Positions 27,001-35,565 are shown, numbered from the stretch's first letter. The stretch is DNA of 38,579 bases from K189A clade bacterium (GCA_018607725.1 JABBAY010000034.1:1-38579); one strand, 5' to 3'. Notes: generated by a model not told the origin, from the letters alone. Translations and numbers: made by a program.

Positions 27001-27149
27001 GACGTTGATACGGATACTCTGGGGGGGCTGGTGTCTGGGTATTCTCGCAAAGGTAAATCAATGAATGTAAGGGTGCCGAAGGCGAGAATCAGGAGGCTGA
27101 TCACCGTCGCAAAAACCGGTCGCTTCACTGAGATATCTGAAATGATCAT
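24033..27149 (-). CDS. RND (HAE1-type) efflux pump inner-membrane transporter
   Basis: The 1038-residue product is a proton-driven drug/metabolite exporter of the AcrB/MexB superfamily. It has twelve predicted membrane segments (first at about residues 9-30) and two large periplasmic loops. The proton-relay pair is Asp401-Asp402 in GLVVDDSIVVLEN, and the partner Lys is in GISTKNGILIVEFANQL. The N-terminal PVFATVISLLILAFG and REYPDTSPPRVSVSTSYPGA segments are typical. The ATG overlaps the adaptor gene by 4 nt (ATGA). No outer-membrane channel or dedicated regulator lies nearby, so it may use a TolC-like protein encoded elsewhere. The substrate cannot be deduced. The C-terminus continues past the last helix by about 25 polar residues. 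Confidence 0.93.
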   Translation of the reverse strand: MIISDISVKRPVFATVISLLILAFGTLTFIDLPLREYPDTSPPRVSVSTSYPGASAQVVETKITQQIEDQISGIEGVESISSSSQDGNSRISVEFSLDRNIDEAANDVRDRVARVLGRLPDDIDPPRIAKADSDARPIQWFSLTSPNMDSMALTDFAERYLVDQFTVIDGVANIRISGAGRYSMRVWLDRIALAARGLTVLDVESALRRQNIELPAGRIDSVDREFTVRVKRAYESVDDFRQLTIAYNDDNELIRLGDVAKVELGPTTYRNEFRGNSVPTIGLGIVKQSTANTLEVLRATNRKAAAINASMPKGMTLIASSDDSVFIETAIQSVYVTLAITMALVSLVIYMFLGTVRAMIIPAITIPVCLISAFIGLSLFGYSVNLITLLGLVLAIGLVVDDSIVVLENIQRRIEAGEPPLLAAFHGSRQVAFAVIATTAVLIAVFVPIAFLDGNLGVIFAELAVTIGTAVVFSSILALSLTTMMCSKLLTNHAHDSWLTRTVDNGFHWFQGAYHQGLSWCLPRPARIMSMVVILSAGSWALLKAVPTAFAPQEDQGVFFTYISGPEGASFEFMQGQLRQLEKTIEPFVESGDVLKYLVFLPGFGSSEAVNSAVNLVTMAPWEDRSLSTQEVMSALNQEWQNIPGIRAFPSMRSGLQRGGGGQPVKFVVGGSTYEELARWRDLIIERAESNPGLSRIQSDYKETKPQLLVEVDKTRAADLGVSVRAIGQTLQAMMSERRVTTYLDNGEEYDVILQAAEAQRTTATDLSNLYVRSDQSGELIPLSNLTKITNIADAGSLNRYNRLRAITISANLNPGYDLDQALQFLEAIVLNELPATAQIDYKGESLELRESEGGLLFTFLLALLVIFLVLAAQFESFVHPIIIMVTVPLATFGALLGLYLTGDTLNIYSDIGIIILIGISTKNGILIVEFANQLRDQGVEFGAAIVQAAEIRLRPVLMTALSTIMGSLPLIFASGAGSESRITLGIVIFSGVLTATVLTLFVVPVLYNLLGRATQSPGVIAGQLHALQTDAESKPPV

Positions 27150-28234
27150 GAGCTGGCATTTCCTTGGCGGTCTGATTTTTTACTGACCTTGCTGCCCGGA
27201 TTGATCTTGATGACGCCCGCAGTGATGACTTCTTCATCAGCTTTGATTCCGGATAGCACTTCGACTATGCCTGCACGGCGGCGGCCCACAGTAATTTCCT
27301 GGCGTTGCGCAATACCTTGTGGGTCTATGACATAAACGTATTGCCGATCCTGGATGGGTATCACCGCTGACTCGGGAATGACCAGTGCTGGCGAGCGATC
27401 CAGTACCAGTGTGACGGTCAGCAACATGCCCGGTCTGAGTTGTCTATTGTCGTTATTGATCAAGGCGCGAACCGTGACCGCTCGAGTCACCGGGTCAACT
27501 CGGGAATTGATCGTGGCAACAACGCCGGTAAAAAATTGGTCTGGGTAAGCAGCGCTGCCGGCAATCACTTCCTGGCCGGGTTCCAGTGTCGACAGGTAAT
27601 TTTCTGGAATCGCAAAGTCGAGTTTAATGATGCTGATATCGTCCAGCGAGGTTACTGGAGTTGAAGAGGTTAGCAGCGTACCAGGGCTGGTATTACGAAA
27701 GCCTAAAATGCCACTAAATGGCGCCCGGATCAGGCGGTCATCAAGCCTGGCCAGAATCGCGTCGAGGCGAGCCTGGGCGGTTTGCATTCGAGTTTTTTCC
27801 ACATCAAGCTGGGTTTCTGATGCGAGCTTCTGCGCAATCAAATTGCTGACGCGATTGTATTGCCGGCTGGCTTCGTCGAGTGTGGCCTGGGCCTCTGCGA
27901 GCTGGGCAGTTTCTTCACCGTTGGTGAGTTCAACCAATATGTCGCCCTTGCCAACAAACTGGCCGTCTTCGAAATTCACCTTGCGTACGGTTTCGGTGAC
28001 TTTGGCAGTGAGCAAGACCGACTCATTGGCGCGGGCTGTGCCGATGGCTTCGATCTGATCGATGATAACTGTTTGATAAGCGGGTGTGGTTTCCACCAGC
28101 GTAGCGCTAGGGCCCCACCCTCTGCCCGAATCAGCTTGTTGAGATTGAATCCAGACGTTGGCCGTCAAACCGGTCAAGGCAAGAAACAGGATCGAACAGA
28201 TGACAATGATCGGATGTTGCTTGGCGAAGTTCAA
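27146..28234 (-). CDS. RND efflux periplasmic adaptor (membrane fusion protein)
   Basis: This adaptor links the RND transporter to an outer-membrane channel. The 362-residue product has one N-terminal membrane segment at about residues 8-27 and no lipobox cysteine, so it is membrane-anchored rather than a lipoprotein. A biotinyl-lipoyl half (VRKVNFEDGQFVGKGD), a helical hairpin with LAEAQATLDEASRQYNR, the second lipoyl half (IRAPFSGILGF), a beta-barrel and a membrane-proximal domain follow. I chose TTG at 28234: AAGGA lies seven nt upstream and the anchor follows at once. An ATG at 28369 would put 45 unrelated residues before it and lacks such support. Confidence 0.92.
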   Translation of the reverse strand: MNFAKQHPIIVICSILFLALTGLTANVWIQSQQADSGRGWGPSATLVETTPAYQTVIIDQIEAIGTARANESVLLTAKVTETVRKVNFEDGQFVGKGDILVELTNGEETAQLAEAQATLDEASRQYNRVSNLIAQKLASETQLDVEKTRMQTAQARLDAILARLDDRLIRAPFSGILGFRNTSPGTLLTSSTPVTSLDDISIIKLDFAIPENYLSTLEPGQEVIAGSAAYPDQFFTGVVATINSRVDPVTRAVTVRALINNDNRQLRPGMLLTVTLVLDRSPALVIPESAVIPIQDRQYVYVIDPQGIAQRQEITVGRRRAGIVEVLSGIKADEEVITAGVIKINPGSKVSKKSDRQGNASS

Positions 28235-28460
28235 TCTAGATTCCTTTCCGTAATAGCGCGAATGGATAATGGCATGAATGCATAATGGCACGAAAAAATT
28301 CATTCGAGCGGCTGTTGTACCCGTCGTACCAGTTGCTTGAAAAGCCCGCTCAACATCACTGCGTCTCATTGGCGTGTTAGCGGGCTGATTATAGTGGCTT
28401 TGGTCGAGTTGAGGCTAGCGCTGTTGTCGCTCACCTCAGTTGCTAGTAGTTTACATGGGG

Positions 28461-28985
28461 TTAGAGTTCGAATGTCGGCAAGGTCATTGCGTGCCATTTC
28501 AAGGTCACGGGCGTCAGAGGTTGGGTCGGCGCATCATATTGGCGCCAAAGTGCGGCCAGGTTCTGAGTCTGGCCGGGAATGACCAGGTCCGGTGCGATTT
28601 CCGCAAAGGGCCTCAAGACGAAGGCGTTGCGGGTAATCTCCTCACGGGGTAAGACAATGCCAGCGGTCACCTCAGCATAGTCGTCAAATGTCAGAATATC
28701 GATGTCCAGAGTGCGCGAGGAAAATTTGTCGCCCTGTGGGTCCCGGCCGTGTTGGAATTCTAGTGCCCGCAGGCAGGGCGCCAGCTCAGTCAGAGGTGAG
28801 CTCGTGACCAAGCCGACGACCATGTTGTGAAACTTAGGTCCCGCGAAGCCAATGGCGGCGCTCTCGTAAGCACAGGATACATCCATAGCGCCATAAAGGC
28901 CGGCGAGTTCGTCCAAGCCCAGTGGCAGGAAGTGTTCCGGGCGAATGTTGCTACCGAGTCCAAGGTAGACTTTATGCTGGTTCAT
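28461..28985 (-). CDS. folK: 6-hydroxymethyl-dihydropterin pyrophosphokinase
   Basis: FolK activates 6-hydroxymethyl-7,8-dihydropterin with ATP for folate synthesis. The 174-residue product begins VYLGLGSNIRP and contains FHNMVVGLVTSSPLT, the segment LEFQHGRDPQGDKFSSRTL and the signature RTLDIDILTFDD that carries the magnesium-binding aspartates, followed by LPREEITRNAFVLRPFAEIAP. E. coli FolK is 159 residues; the extra length is a C-terminal tail. The first 14 nt overlap the end of folB. The aldolase product of FolB is the FolK substrate, so the gene pair encodes consecutive steps. Confidence 0.95.
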   Translation of the reverse strand: MNQHKVYLGLGSNIRPEHFLPLGLDELAGLYGAMDVSCAYESAAIGFAGPKFHNMVVGLVTSSPLTELAPCLRALEFQHGRDPQGDKFSSRTLDIDILTFDDYAEVTAGIVLPREEITRNAFVLRPFAEIAPDLVIPGQTQNLAALWRQYDAPTQPLTPVTLKWHAMTLPTFEL

Positions 28986-29349
28986 GGTCCGGGCCTGCGG
29001 TGCTGAAACGCTTGATGATCACACCGACATCCGTCGCGTTAGAGACTGCGCCAGGTTTGCCAATCTTCAGCTTCACGGCGGCGACCGCAAACTCTGCCAG
29101 CACCAGGCTGGCAACTGCTTCAGCCAGGGATTCAAGCAGTTGAAAACGGCTGGCAGCAACGAAGGTGGTGACATGATCGGCGATGGCGCCGTAGTCGAGA
29201 GTGAAGGATAAGTCATCGTCTCTGGCTGCGAGCGCGATATCAGTGCTCATCTCCAGGTCGAGCACGACGGTTTGTTGAATTGTTCGCTCCCAGTCGTAGA
29301 CGCCGATGACAGTATCGACTCGCAAGCCTTCAATATAAACAATATCCAT
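28972..29349 (-). CDS. folB: Dihydroneopterin aldolase
   Basis: FolB cleaves 7,8-dihydroneopterin to 6-hydroxymethyl-dihydropterin and glycolaldehyde. The 125-residue product shows the family features IEGLRVDTVIGVYDWERTIQ, the segment LDYGAIADHVTTFV, LLESLAEAVA and the late Lys-Pro-Gly. It starts 4 nt after the tsaD stop and overlaps folK by 14 nt. In pseudomonads plsY usually lies between tsaD and folB; here it is absent. Confidence 0.95.
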   Translation of the reverse strand: MDIVYIEGLRVDTVIGVYDWERTIQQTVVLDLEMSTDIALAARDDDLSFTLDYGAIADHVTTFVAASRFQLLESLAEAVASLVLAEFAVAAVKLKIGKPGAVSNATDVGVIIKRFSTAGPDHEPA

Positions 29350-29353
29350 GGTG

Positions 29354-30364
29354 CTAGCCTAATTCCGTCATCGGCCAGCGGGGCCTGACGTGAATCGCCA
29401 AGTCTTCACTGTGACCCTTTTGTAAATGCTGTAAACCCGCGTAGGCTATCATTGCGCCGTTATCGGTACATAATTTCAGTTCCGGATAATAGACCCGACA
29501 GCCGGTCTCGCGGGTCAGGGCTTCGAGTGACTGGCGTAAAGCCTGGTTGGCACTGACGCCGCCGGCAATGACCATTTGCGTCAGTCCGGTCTGCTCAACG
29601 GCGCGCCGACATTTGATTTTTACGGTCTCGGTCACGGCGGTTTGAAAGGCCAGGGCGATGTCGGCGCGATCCTGGTCTGTGGGCGAGTCAAGTTTCCGCA
29701 GGGTATTCATGGTGAAGGTTTTCAGGCCACTAAAGCTGAAGTCCAGGCCGGGGCGGTCAGTCATGGGTCTTGGAAAGCGAAATCTCGCGCGCTTGCCTTG
29801 TCGCGCCAGTGCCTCGATAGCGGGGCCGCCGGGATAAGGTAAGCCGAGCATTTTCGCAACCTTGTCGAAGGCTTCGCCTGCTGCATCGTCGAGGGATTCG
29901 CCGAGTAGCTCGTATTGCCCCAGAGCCTGACAGCTCATCAGTTGTGTGTGACCGCCAGAAACCAGCAGGGCCAGAAACGGATAGTTCGGTTTATCGGCGC
30001 TCATTAACGGCGCCAACAGGTGGCCTTCCATATGGTGAATGCCAATCGCTGGAATTTGCCAGGCGAATGCCAGAGATTTGGCGATGCTGGCCCCTACCAG
30101 TAACGCGCCCACCAAGCCGGGCCCGGCAGTATAGGCAATAGCATCGATATCAGCCTGTGTTGAGTGACTCAAGGCAAGCGCCTCGTTGATCATCGGCAGG
30201 GTCTTGCGGATGTGATCGCGCGATGCGAGTTCAGGCACCACGCCGCCATATTCGGCGTGCAGAGCAACCTGACTGTACAAAAGGTCTGCCATCAGGCCCT
30301 GGTTATCATCATAAACGGCAACGCCAGTTTCATCGCAGGAGGTTTCAATACCTAAGACACGCAT
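29354..30364 (-). CDS. tsaD: tRNA N6-threonylcarbamoyladenosine transferase subunit TsaD
   Basis: TsaD, with TsaB and TsaE, transfers the threonylcarbamoyl group to A37 of tRNAs that read ANN codons. The 336-residue ASKHA-fold protein begins [14 protein letters not shown] and has metal-binding His111 and His115 in HHMEGH, the nucleotide segment [10 protein letters not shown] and the loop [11 protein letters not shown]. coli TsaD has 337 residues. I use ATG 30364, which matches homologues. A TTG six codons upstream has no better ribosome site. It is divergent from rpsU, the classic arrangement at the head of the macromolecular synthesis block. The CAU tRNA in this window may be among its substrates. 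Confidence 0.96.
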   Translation of the reverse strand: MRVLGIETSCDETGVAVYDDNQGLMADLLYSQVALHAEYGGVVPELASRDHIRKTLPMINEALALSHSTQADIDAIAYTAGPGLVGALLVGASIAKSLAFAWQIPAIGIHHMEGHLLAPLMSADKPNYPFLALLVSGGHTQLMSCQALGQYELLGESLDDAAGEAFDKVAKMLGLPYPGGPAIEALARQGKRARFRFPRPMTDRPGLDFSFSGLKTFTMNTLRKLDSPTDQDRADIALAFQTAVTETVKIKCRRAVEQTGLTQMVIAGGVSANQALRQSLEALTRETGCRVYYPELKLCTDNGAMIAYAGLQHLQKGHSEDLAIHVRPRWPMTELG

Positions 30365-30507
30365 TGTTGAAGGGATTCGCAAAAGAAGGCTGAAACGGTA
30401 TGTTACTGATTATTTTGGTTAAAATCTTGATTAAACGTTGAATTAATGGGTTTGTCAGCGGCCATTAGGTCCTGGGTGTGGGTTTCTCAAAAAACCCTTT
30501 TCGGCTT

Positions 30508-30536
30508 TTGCATTTGGGGTGGTATACAGCTAGAAT
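30508..30536 (+). promoter_or_regulatory. Probable sigma-70 promoter of rpsU
   Basis: TTGCAT (30508-30513) and TAGAAT (30531-30536) are separated by exactly 17 nt. The -10 box matches the consensus at five of six positions and the -35 at three. Transcription would begin near 30543, giving a leader of roughly 27 nt before the rpsU ATG. A weak hairpin GGGTTT-CTCAAA-AAACCC followed by TTTT lies upstream at 30480-30501 in the divergent spacer. Confidence 0.6.
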
Positions 30537-30569
30537 GCTCGCCCTGCGAAGAGGAGTGAAATTTTTTAG

Positions 30570-30785
30570 ATGCCAAACGTTAAAGTAAAAGAGAACGAGC
30601 CATTTGATGTGGCCCTGCGTCGATTCAAGCGATCTTGTGAAAAAGCCGGCGTTTTGGCTGAAGTCCGTCGCCGCGAGTTCTACGAAAAGCCTACGTCCGT
30701 GCGCAAGCGTAAAGCTGCTGCTGCCGTCAAGCGTCATGCTAAAAAAGTGCAACGCGAATCAAGACGAATGGAACGCCTCTACTAG
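30570..30785 (+). CDS. rpsU: 30S ribosomal protein bS21
   Basis: bS21 sits by the anti-Shine-Dalgarno end of 16S rRNA and helps translation initiation. The 71-residue product is very basic and matches the family throughout: the segment [20 protein letters not shown], then [14 protein letters not shown], with a Lys/Arg-rich helix to the end. AGGAG lies 13 nt before the ATG, longer than usual spacing. It is the first gene of the rpsU-yqeY-dnaG-rpoD block. Confidence 0.98.
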   Translation: MPNVKVKENEPFDVALRRFKRSCEKAGVLAEVRRREFYEKPTSVRKRKAAAAVKRHAKKVQRESRRMERLY

Positions 30786-30875
30786 CGTCTTCCGCTGGGA
30801 AGTCTATTCAGTCGTTTAATCATTTGACGACTCGATAACCTGCTAGCGAGCTGAATACGTTGAGAGGAACCTTAG

Positions 30876-30932
30876 ATGAGTCGGGCATCAGTCTTTGTCA
30901 GGCACATTTTCTTGGTTATGCAGTGTCATTGA
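30876..30932 (+). CDS. Possible 18-codon ORF between rpsU and yqeY
   Basis: An ATG at 30876 follows AGAGGA at seven nt, a better ribosome site than many genes in this window. It opens MSRASVFVRHIFLVMQCH and then TGA. The product has a short hydrophobic stretch and no homology I recognise. It could be a leader ORF affecting yqeY, or a chance frame in a 207-nt spacer. Confidence 0.25.
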   Translation: MSRASVFVRHIFLVMQCH

Positions 30933-30992
30933 GTTAGCTGACCCAAAAAGCGTGAGTCCCGTCTCTAAGCGGGGCTGCCTGAGAACCCAGAC

Positions 30993-31445
30993 ATGCCAAT
31001 ATCTGAAATCAAACAGCGCATTGAAGCGGCCGTAAAGGACGCAATGCGGGCCAGAGATAAGCAGCGCCTGGGTGTTCTGCGCTTAACGATGGCTGAGTTT
31101 AAGCGGATCGAGGTCGATGAGCGCATTGAACTCGATGATGAGCGCGTTCTGGCGGTTCTCGATAAGATGACCAAGCAACGTATTGACTCCCTGACGCAAT
31201 TCGATAAGGCCGGTCGTGATGATTTGGCTGCCCAAGAGGCCTTCGAGATCGCGCTGATTAAAGAGTTTCTGCCCGAGCCACTGAGTGAAGCTGAGATTAC
31301 ACAACTCATCGACGCGGCGATCGAGACTGCTGGGGCGAGTTCAATGCAGGCCATGGGTCAAGTGATGGCCCTGCTGAGACCACAAATGCAAGGCCGTGCT
31401 GATATCGGCAAGGTTAGTGGGTTGGTGAAGGGCCGGCTCAGTTAA
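30993..31445 (+). CDS. GatB/YqeY-domain protein
   Basis: The 150-residue product is a stand-alone YqeY protein, similar to the tail domain of the GatB subunit of the tRNA-dependent amidotransferase. It starts with KQRIEAAVKDAMRARDK, has the family segment LGVLRLTMAEFKRIEVDE, then FEIALIKEFLPEPLSEAEI and the late GKVSGLVKGRLS. Family members are predicted tRNA-binding helical proteins, but the cellular role is not settled. It lies between rpsU and dnaG, a common gammaproteobacterial position outside the enterobacteria. Confidence 0.92.
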   Translation: MPISEIKQRIEAAVKDAMRARDKQRLGVLRLTMAEFKRIEVDERIELDDERVLAVLDKMTKQRIDSLTQFDKAGRDDLAAQEAFEIALIKEFLPEPLSEAEITQLIDAAIETAGASSMQAMGQVMALLRPQMQGRADIGKVSGLVKGRLS

Positions 31446-31470
31446 GCCCGGCAAAAAAGCGCGGCGGCGC

Positions 31471-31569
31471 GTGAAGATCCTCGTTTTGCAAGACTCACCC
31501 GATGACCTGCCGGAAGACTTACCAGAAGACCTACCCAGTAAATTTTTTAAGATGCAATCTCAGGTCTGA
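31471..31569 (+). other. Possible 32-codon ORF with a 12-bp imperfect tandem repeat
   Basis: A GTG at 31471 opens a frame to TGA at 31567-31569 beginning MKILVLQDSP. In the middle, 31501-31536 holds three imperfect 12-base units (GATGACCTGCCG, GAAGACTTACCA, GAAGACCTACCC) encoding a repeated Asp/Glu-Asp-Leu-Pro. The substitutions between units are all synonymous except GAT versus GAA, which hints at coding constraint. There is no Shine-Dalgarno. A GCGC-GGCG-GCGC hairpin lies just before the start, after yqeY. Confidence 0.25.
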
Positions 31570-31633
31570 GTGCGAAACCCATCGCTTCCTGATAATGTAA
31601 CGCTCCCTTCATCATCTGATCTGTCGCCAAGCC

Positions 31634-33484
31634 GTGATTGCACCAGAATTCATTGACGAACTTTTAGCCAGAACCGATATCGTTGAGGTCGTACAGTCTC
31701 GCGTCGTGCTGAAAAAGACTGGCCAAAATTATACTGGTCTGTGCCCATTCCATAAGGAAAAGTCGCCTTCATTTAGTGTCAGTCAGGACAAGCAATTTTA
31801 CTATTGCTTTGGCTGTCAGGCCTCTGGCAGTGCCTTGAAGTTTATAATGGAATTCGAGCGCCTTGAGTTTCTCGCCGCTATCGAAATGCTCGCTGGCAAC
31901 GCCGGTATGCAGGTGCCGCAGACCAGTTCACAAGGTTCGCCTGAACGTAATGAACGGCGGAAATCAATCTATAATATCCTTGAGCAATCCGCCCATTTTT
32001 ACCAGGTCCAACTCAAACAACACAGCCACAAGGCGCAGGCTATCGACTATCTGAAGGCCCGTGGAGTTTCCGGTGAAATCGCTCGAGATTTCGGTCTCGG
32101 TTATGCACCACCAGGCTGGGATAATCTATACAAAGATCAGGCGAAGACCAATCTGGAACATGATCTGTTGATCGAGTCTGGCATGGTCGTGAATAACAAG
32201 GATGAGGACAAAACCTATGACCGCTTTCGAGATCGCATCATGTTTCCGATTCGTGATATTCGGGGTCGAGTCATTGCCTTTGGCGGACGCATTCTGGGCG
32301 ACGGTCAGCCCAAATATCTGAATTCACCGGAAACGCCGGTGTTCCATAAGGGCCGAGAGCTCTATGGCTTATTCGAGGCCCGTAAACGGACCCAGAAGCT
32401 GACCCAATTTCTGGTAGTCGAAGGCTATATGGACGTAGTCGCTCTGGCACAGAACGACATCAACTATGCGGTAGCGACCCTCGGCACCGCCACCAGTGGT
32501 GAGCACCTTGAACGAATGTTTCGCCTGGTCTCAAGGCTGGTGTTCTGCTTCGATGGCGACAACGCCGGACGTAATGCCGCCTGGAAGGCACTGATGGTGG
32601 CCTTGCCCTTGATGCGCGATGGTCGCAGTGCCCGGTTTTTGTTTCTGCCCGACGGCGAAGACCCCGATTCCCTAGTGCGCAAGGAAGGCAAAGATAAGTT
32701 TGAATGGCGTCTTGATCAGGCCCAACCGTTGCCCGACTTTTTCTTCAATAAGCTGCAGGCAGATATTGATATCAAGTCTCTGGATGGCAAGGCTCATCTG
32801 AGTAATCTGGCGATGCCCATGATCAATGAGATTCCCAGCGGTGTCTTTAAGCAGCTCATGATCGAGCAGCTGTCAATTCTGACGGGTCTGGCAGCAGACA
32901 AATTAGTCGCGGCCTCGGCGTCGGTGGCTGCCCGGTATGTGCCATCGGCCCCCAAGTCCAAGCCGACGGAGTCCAAGCCGCAGGGTGCTCAGGACGCCTT
33001 CCAGCAGGGCATGAGCCGGCAAGACCCGACCAGCCCGGCACAGAGCAGCCGTGAGAGCATTGAATTCGCAAAGTTGGTGAAAATGGCGATTGCCATGCTG
33101 CTGCGGCAGCCAGAGTTGAGTCAGCAATTTGATGAGAAAGCCTACAGCAGGCTGGAGGCGAGCCCGGGTAGTGAATTACTACTGGAGCTGATTCACGCCA
33201 TTGTCGCCCGTGAAATTACTTCACCCTTGATGTTGCTGGCCACCTGGCAGGATCGACCGGAATTTGACTACCTGCGAGACTTAATCGAGCAAGAGCAGCT
33301 ATTAGACGTTAGCGAGTTGCCGGAAGAATTCACGGGGGTCATTAATACCTTGTTGCGGCTTACTGATGCCCAATCCGGTCAGCTATTGCGCGCTGACCTG
33401 CTGTCGAAGCCGTTCGATGAAATGAGCGAGTCTGAGCGAGAAATGTTGCGAAACCTTGTTAAAAGCCGCCAGCAACGTAAGTGA
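31634..33484 (+). CDS. dnaG: DNA primase
   Basis: DnaG makes the RNA primers for chromosome replication. The 616-residue product has the CHC2 zinc domain with Cys37, His40, Cys58 and Cys61, and the RNA-polymerase core with LGYAPPGWDNL, RDIRGRVIAFGGR, KYLNSPETPVFHKGRELYG and the TOPRIM motifs VEGYMDVVAL and CFDGDNAGR. A linker of low complexity at about residues 435-475 leads to the C-terminal helicase-binding domain. The start is GTG at 31634, agreeing with homologues. Size exceeds E. coli (581), mainly in the linker. It sits in the canonical place before rpoD. Confidence 0.97.
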   Translation: MIAPEFIDELLARTDIVEVVQSRVVLKKTGQNYTGLCPFHKEKSPSFSVSQDKQFYYCFGCQASGSALKFIMEFERLEFLAAIEMLAGNAGMQVPQTSSQGSPERNERRKSIYNILEQSAHFYQVQLKQHSHKAQAIDYLKARGVSGEIARDFGLGYAPPGWDNLYKDQAKTNLEHDLLIESGMVVNNKDEDKTYDRFRDRIMFPIRDIRGRVIAFGGRILGDGQPKYLNSPETPVFHKGRELYGLFEARKRTQKLTQFLVVEGYMDVVALAQNDINYAVATLGTATSGEHLERMFRLVSRLVFCFDGDNAGRNAAWKALMVALPLMRDGRSARFLFLPDGEDPDSLVRKEGKDKFEWRLDQAQPLPDFFFNKLQADIDIKSLDGKAHLSNLAMPMINEIPSGVFKQLMIEQLSILTGLAADKLVAASASVAARYVPSAPKSKPTESKPQGAQDAFQQGMSRQDPTSPAQSSRESIEFAKLVKMAIAMLLRQPELSQQFDEKAYSRLEASPGSELLLELIHAIVAREITSPLMLLATWQDRPEFDYLRDLIEQEQLLDVSELPEEFTGVINTLLRLTDAQSGQLLRADLLSKPFDEMSESEREMLRNLVKSRQQRK

Positions 33485-33660
33485 TTACTGACTTATGGCT
33501 TCGTGGTCAGCCTGGATCGGTGGCTGAGTATGGCTTTATCAACGGCTCGTTAACCAGGGGCCGTGAGCGGGTTTGGCGGTACTATGTTGAAGTGGAATCC
33601 TTGGGCTTCAATCGCTATACTCCACGGCCGGGTTTTTGACTTTTTCACTGAAGGCGGTAT

Positions 33661-35484
33661 ATGACAAGTGGACTTAAGCAACAACAGTCACGACTAAAAG
33701 AGCTAATCAGTCGTGGGCGAGAGCAAGGGTACCTGACCTACTCCGACGTCAACGATCACCTGCCGGATGATATTTCAGACCCTGAGCAGATCGAAGACAT
33801 CATTGGCACGATCAACGATATGGGCATCAATGTCTATGAGGTTGCGCCCGAACGTGACGAGCTAATGTCGGAAGGCGATTCAACGGATGAGGTGGCCGCA
33901 GCAGAGGCTGCCGCGGTGTTGGTAGCGGTAGAAAACGAGGCGGGTCGAACCACCGACCCAGTGCGTATGTATATGCGTGAAATGGGCACCGTCGACCTGC
34001 TCACTCGAGAAGGCGAAATTGCTATCGCCAAACGAATCGAAGAAGGCATCAGCGATACGCTGCATGCACTCGCCGGTTTTCCCGGTGCCGTCGACTTGAT
34101 CTTGAATGCCTACGATGAATCACAAACGGAAGAGGGCAAACTAGCCGATTTGCTGGTAGGTTTTCTAGACCCCGTAGAGTTTGTAGCGCCTGCGGCCCAG
34201 GTTGTGCCTGGGCAGGCGAAAGATGATGATGATAATGCCGAAGAGGAGAGCAAGGGGCCTGATCCGGTATTAGCCGCCGAGCGTTTTGAAGCACTGCGCA
34301 AGCAATTAAAGAAGACCGAGCGAGTGCTGAACAAAGACGGGCGCGCCAGCGCATCAACGGGCAAAGAATTGAACTTGCTGGGCGAACGATTCCAATTTTT
34401 CAAGCTGGTGCCGAAACATTTTGGTGCTGCGGTAGAACTTGCTAGAAAGTCCCATGCACGAGTGCGCCGGCAGGAACGGCTGATCATGACCGCCAGTGTG
34501 CGGCGTGGGAAAATGCCCCGCAAGATCTTCCTTGAGCAGTTCAGTGGCCATGAAGACGATGTGAACTGGGTTGAGACCCAAATTAAAGCGGGCCATAAAG
34601 GCCTGAAAGCCTTTGCTGATGATATTCAGCGAGCGCAGAAACGTATTCGCCAGGTGAGTGCCGCAACGGGCTTGTCAGTAATGGAAATTAAAGATATCAA
34701 CCGGCGTATGTCTATCGGTGAAGCGAAAGCCCGGCGCGCTAAAAAAGACATGGTTGAAGCAAACTTACGGTTAGTGATATCCATCGCGAAAAAATACACG
34801 AATCGCGGTTTGCAATTTCTCGACCTCATTCAAGAAGGTAATATTGGCTTGATGAAGGCGGTGGATAAGTTTGAGTACCGCCGAGGTTACAAGTTTTCAA
34901 CCTATGCGACCTGGTGGATTCGCCAGGCGATCACACGCTCAATCGCGGACCAGGCACGGACCATTCGAATACCCGTGCACATGATTGAGACCATTAATAA
35001 GCTTTCACGAATATCCCGCCAAATGTTGCAGGAAATGGGGCGTGAACCCACGCCGGAAGAGCTGGGCGTGCGCATGGAGATGTCGGAAGAAAAAGTCCTT
35101 CGGGTTCTGAAAATAGCCAAGGAGCCCATTTCGATGGAAACGCCGATTGGTGATGATGAAGACTCGCACCTGGGCGACTTTTTGGATTCTGCGAATAATC
35201 TCGGTGAAGGTGCCGCCGTGGGGTCGCCAATGGAGACTGCCACTGCAGAAGGCTTGAGAGAAGCGACTCGGAGTATCTTGTCGGGATTGACCGCAAGGGA
35301 AGCCAAGGTGCTGAGAATGCGTTTCGGCATCGACATGAATACCGACCACACCCTGGAAGAAGTGGGCAAGCAGTTTGATGTCACTCGAGAGCGAATTCGG
35401 CAGATCGAGGCGAAGGCGTTGCGCAAGTTGCGCCATCCCGCACGCTCTGATCATCTGCGAAGCTTCCTGGAAGGAGAAGCTTAA
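33661..35484 (+). CDS. rpoD: RNA polymerase primary sigma factor (sigma-70)
   Basis: RpoD directs core RNA polymerase to housekeeping promoters. The 607-residue product has region 1.1 (about 1-90), region 1.2 with [21 protein letters not shown], a long acidic non-conserved region, region 2 with [20 protein letters not shown] and [20 protein letters not shown], region 3, and region 4.2 with [20 protein letters not shown] and LRKLRHP. Length is close to E. coli (613). AAGGCGGT lies just before ATG. In the 176-nt spacer after dnaG a TATACT box (33616-33621) and the inverted pair TTGAAG/CTTCAA (33588-33593, 33606-33611) may belong to its own promoter; I could not place a convincing -35. Confidence 0.98.
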   Translation: MTSGLKQQQSRLKELISRGREQGYLTYSDVNDHLPDDISDPEQIEDIIGTINDMGINVYEVAPERDELMSEGDSTDEVAAAEAAAVLVAVENEAGRTTDPVRMYMREMGTVDLLTREGEIAIAKRIEEGISDTLHALAGFPGAVDLILNAYDESQTEEGKLADLLVGFLDPVEFVAPAAQVVPGQAKDDDDNAEEESKGPDPVLAAERFEALRKQLKKTERVLNKDGRASASTGKELNLLGERFQFFKLVPKHFGAAVELARKSHARVRRQERLIMTASVRRGKMPRKIFLEQFSGHEDDVNWVETQIKAGHKGLKAFADDIQRAQKRIRQVSAATGLSVMEIKDINRRMSIGEAKARRAKKDMVEANLRLVISIAKKYTNRGLQFLDLIQEGNIGLMKAVDKFEYRRGYKFSTYATWWIRQAITRSIADQARTIRIPVHMIETINKLSRISRQMLQEMGREPTPEELGVRMEMSEEKVLRVLKIAKEPISMETPIGDDEDSHLGDFLDSANNLGEGAAVGSPMETATAEGLREATRSILSGLTAREAKVLRMRFGIDMNTDHTLEEVGKQFDVTRERIRQIEAKALRKLRHPARSDHLRSFLEGEA

Positions 35485-35565
35485 GGGGCAAGCGTTGTGA
35501 GTGCTAGATTTAGCCCGTAATTCTGTTAGAATTGCCGCTCTCGTGAATCAGTCATTGAGGGCGTC

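Noticed and set aside
27860-28285. 141-codon plus-strand frame opposite the RND adaptor
   Set aside because: Antisense shadow of a clear membrane fusion protein gene.
30480-30501. Terminator between tsaD and rpsU
   Set aside because: The 6-bp AT-rich stem with TTTT is weak, and both genes point away from this spacer, so there is no transcript for it to end.
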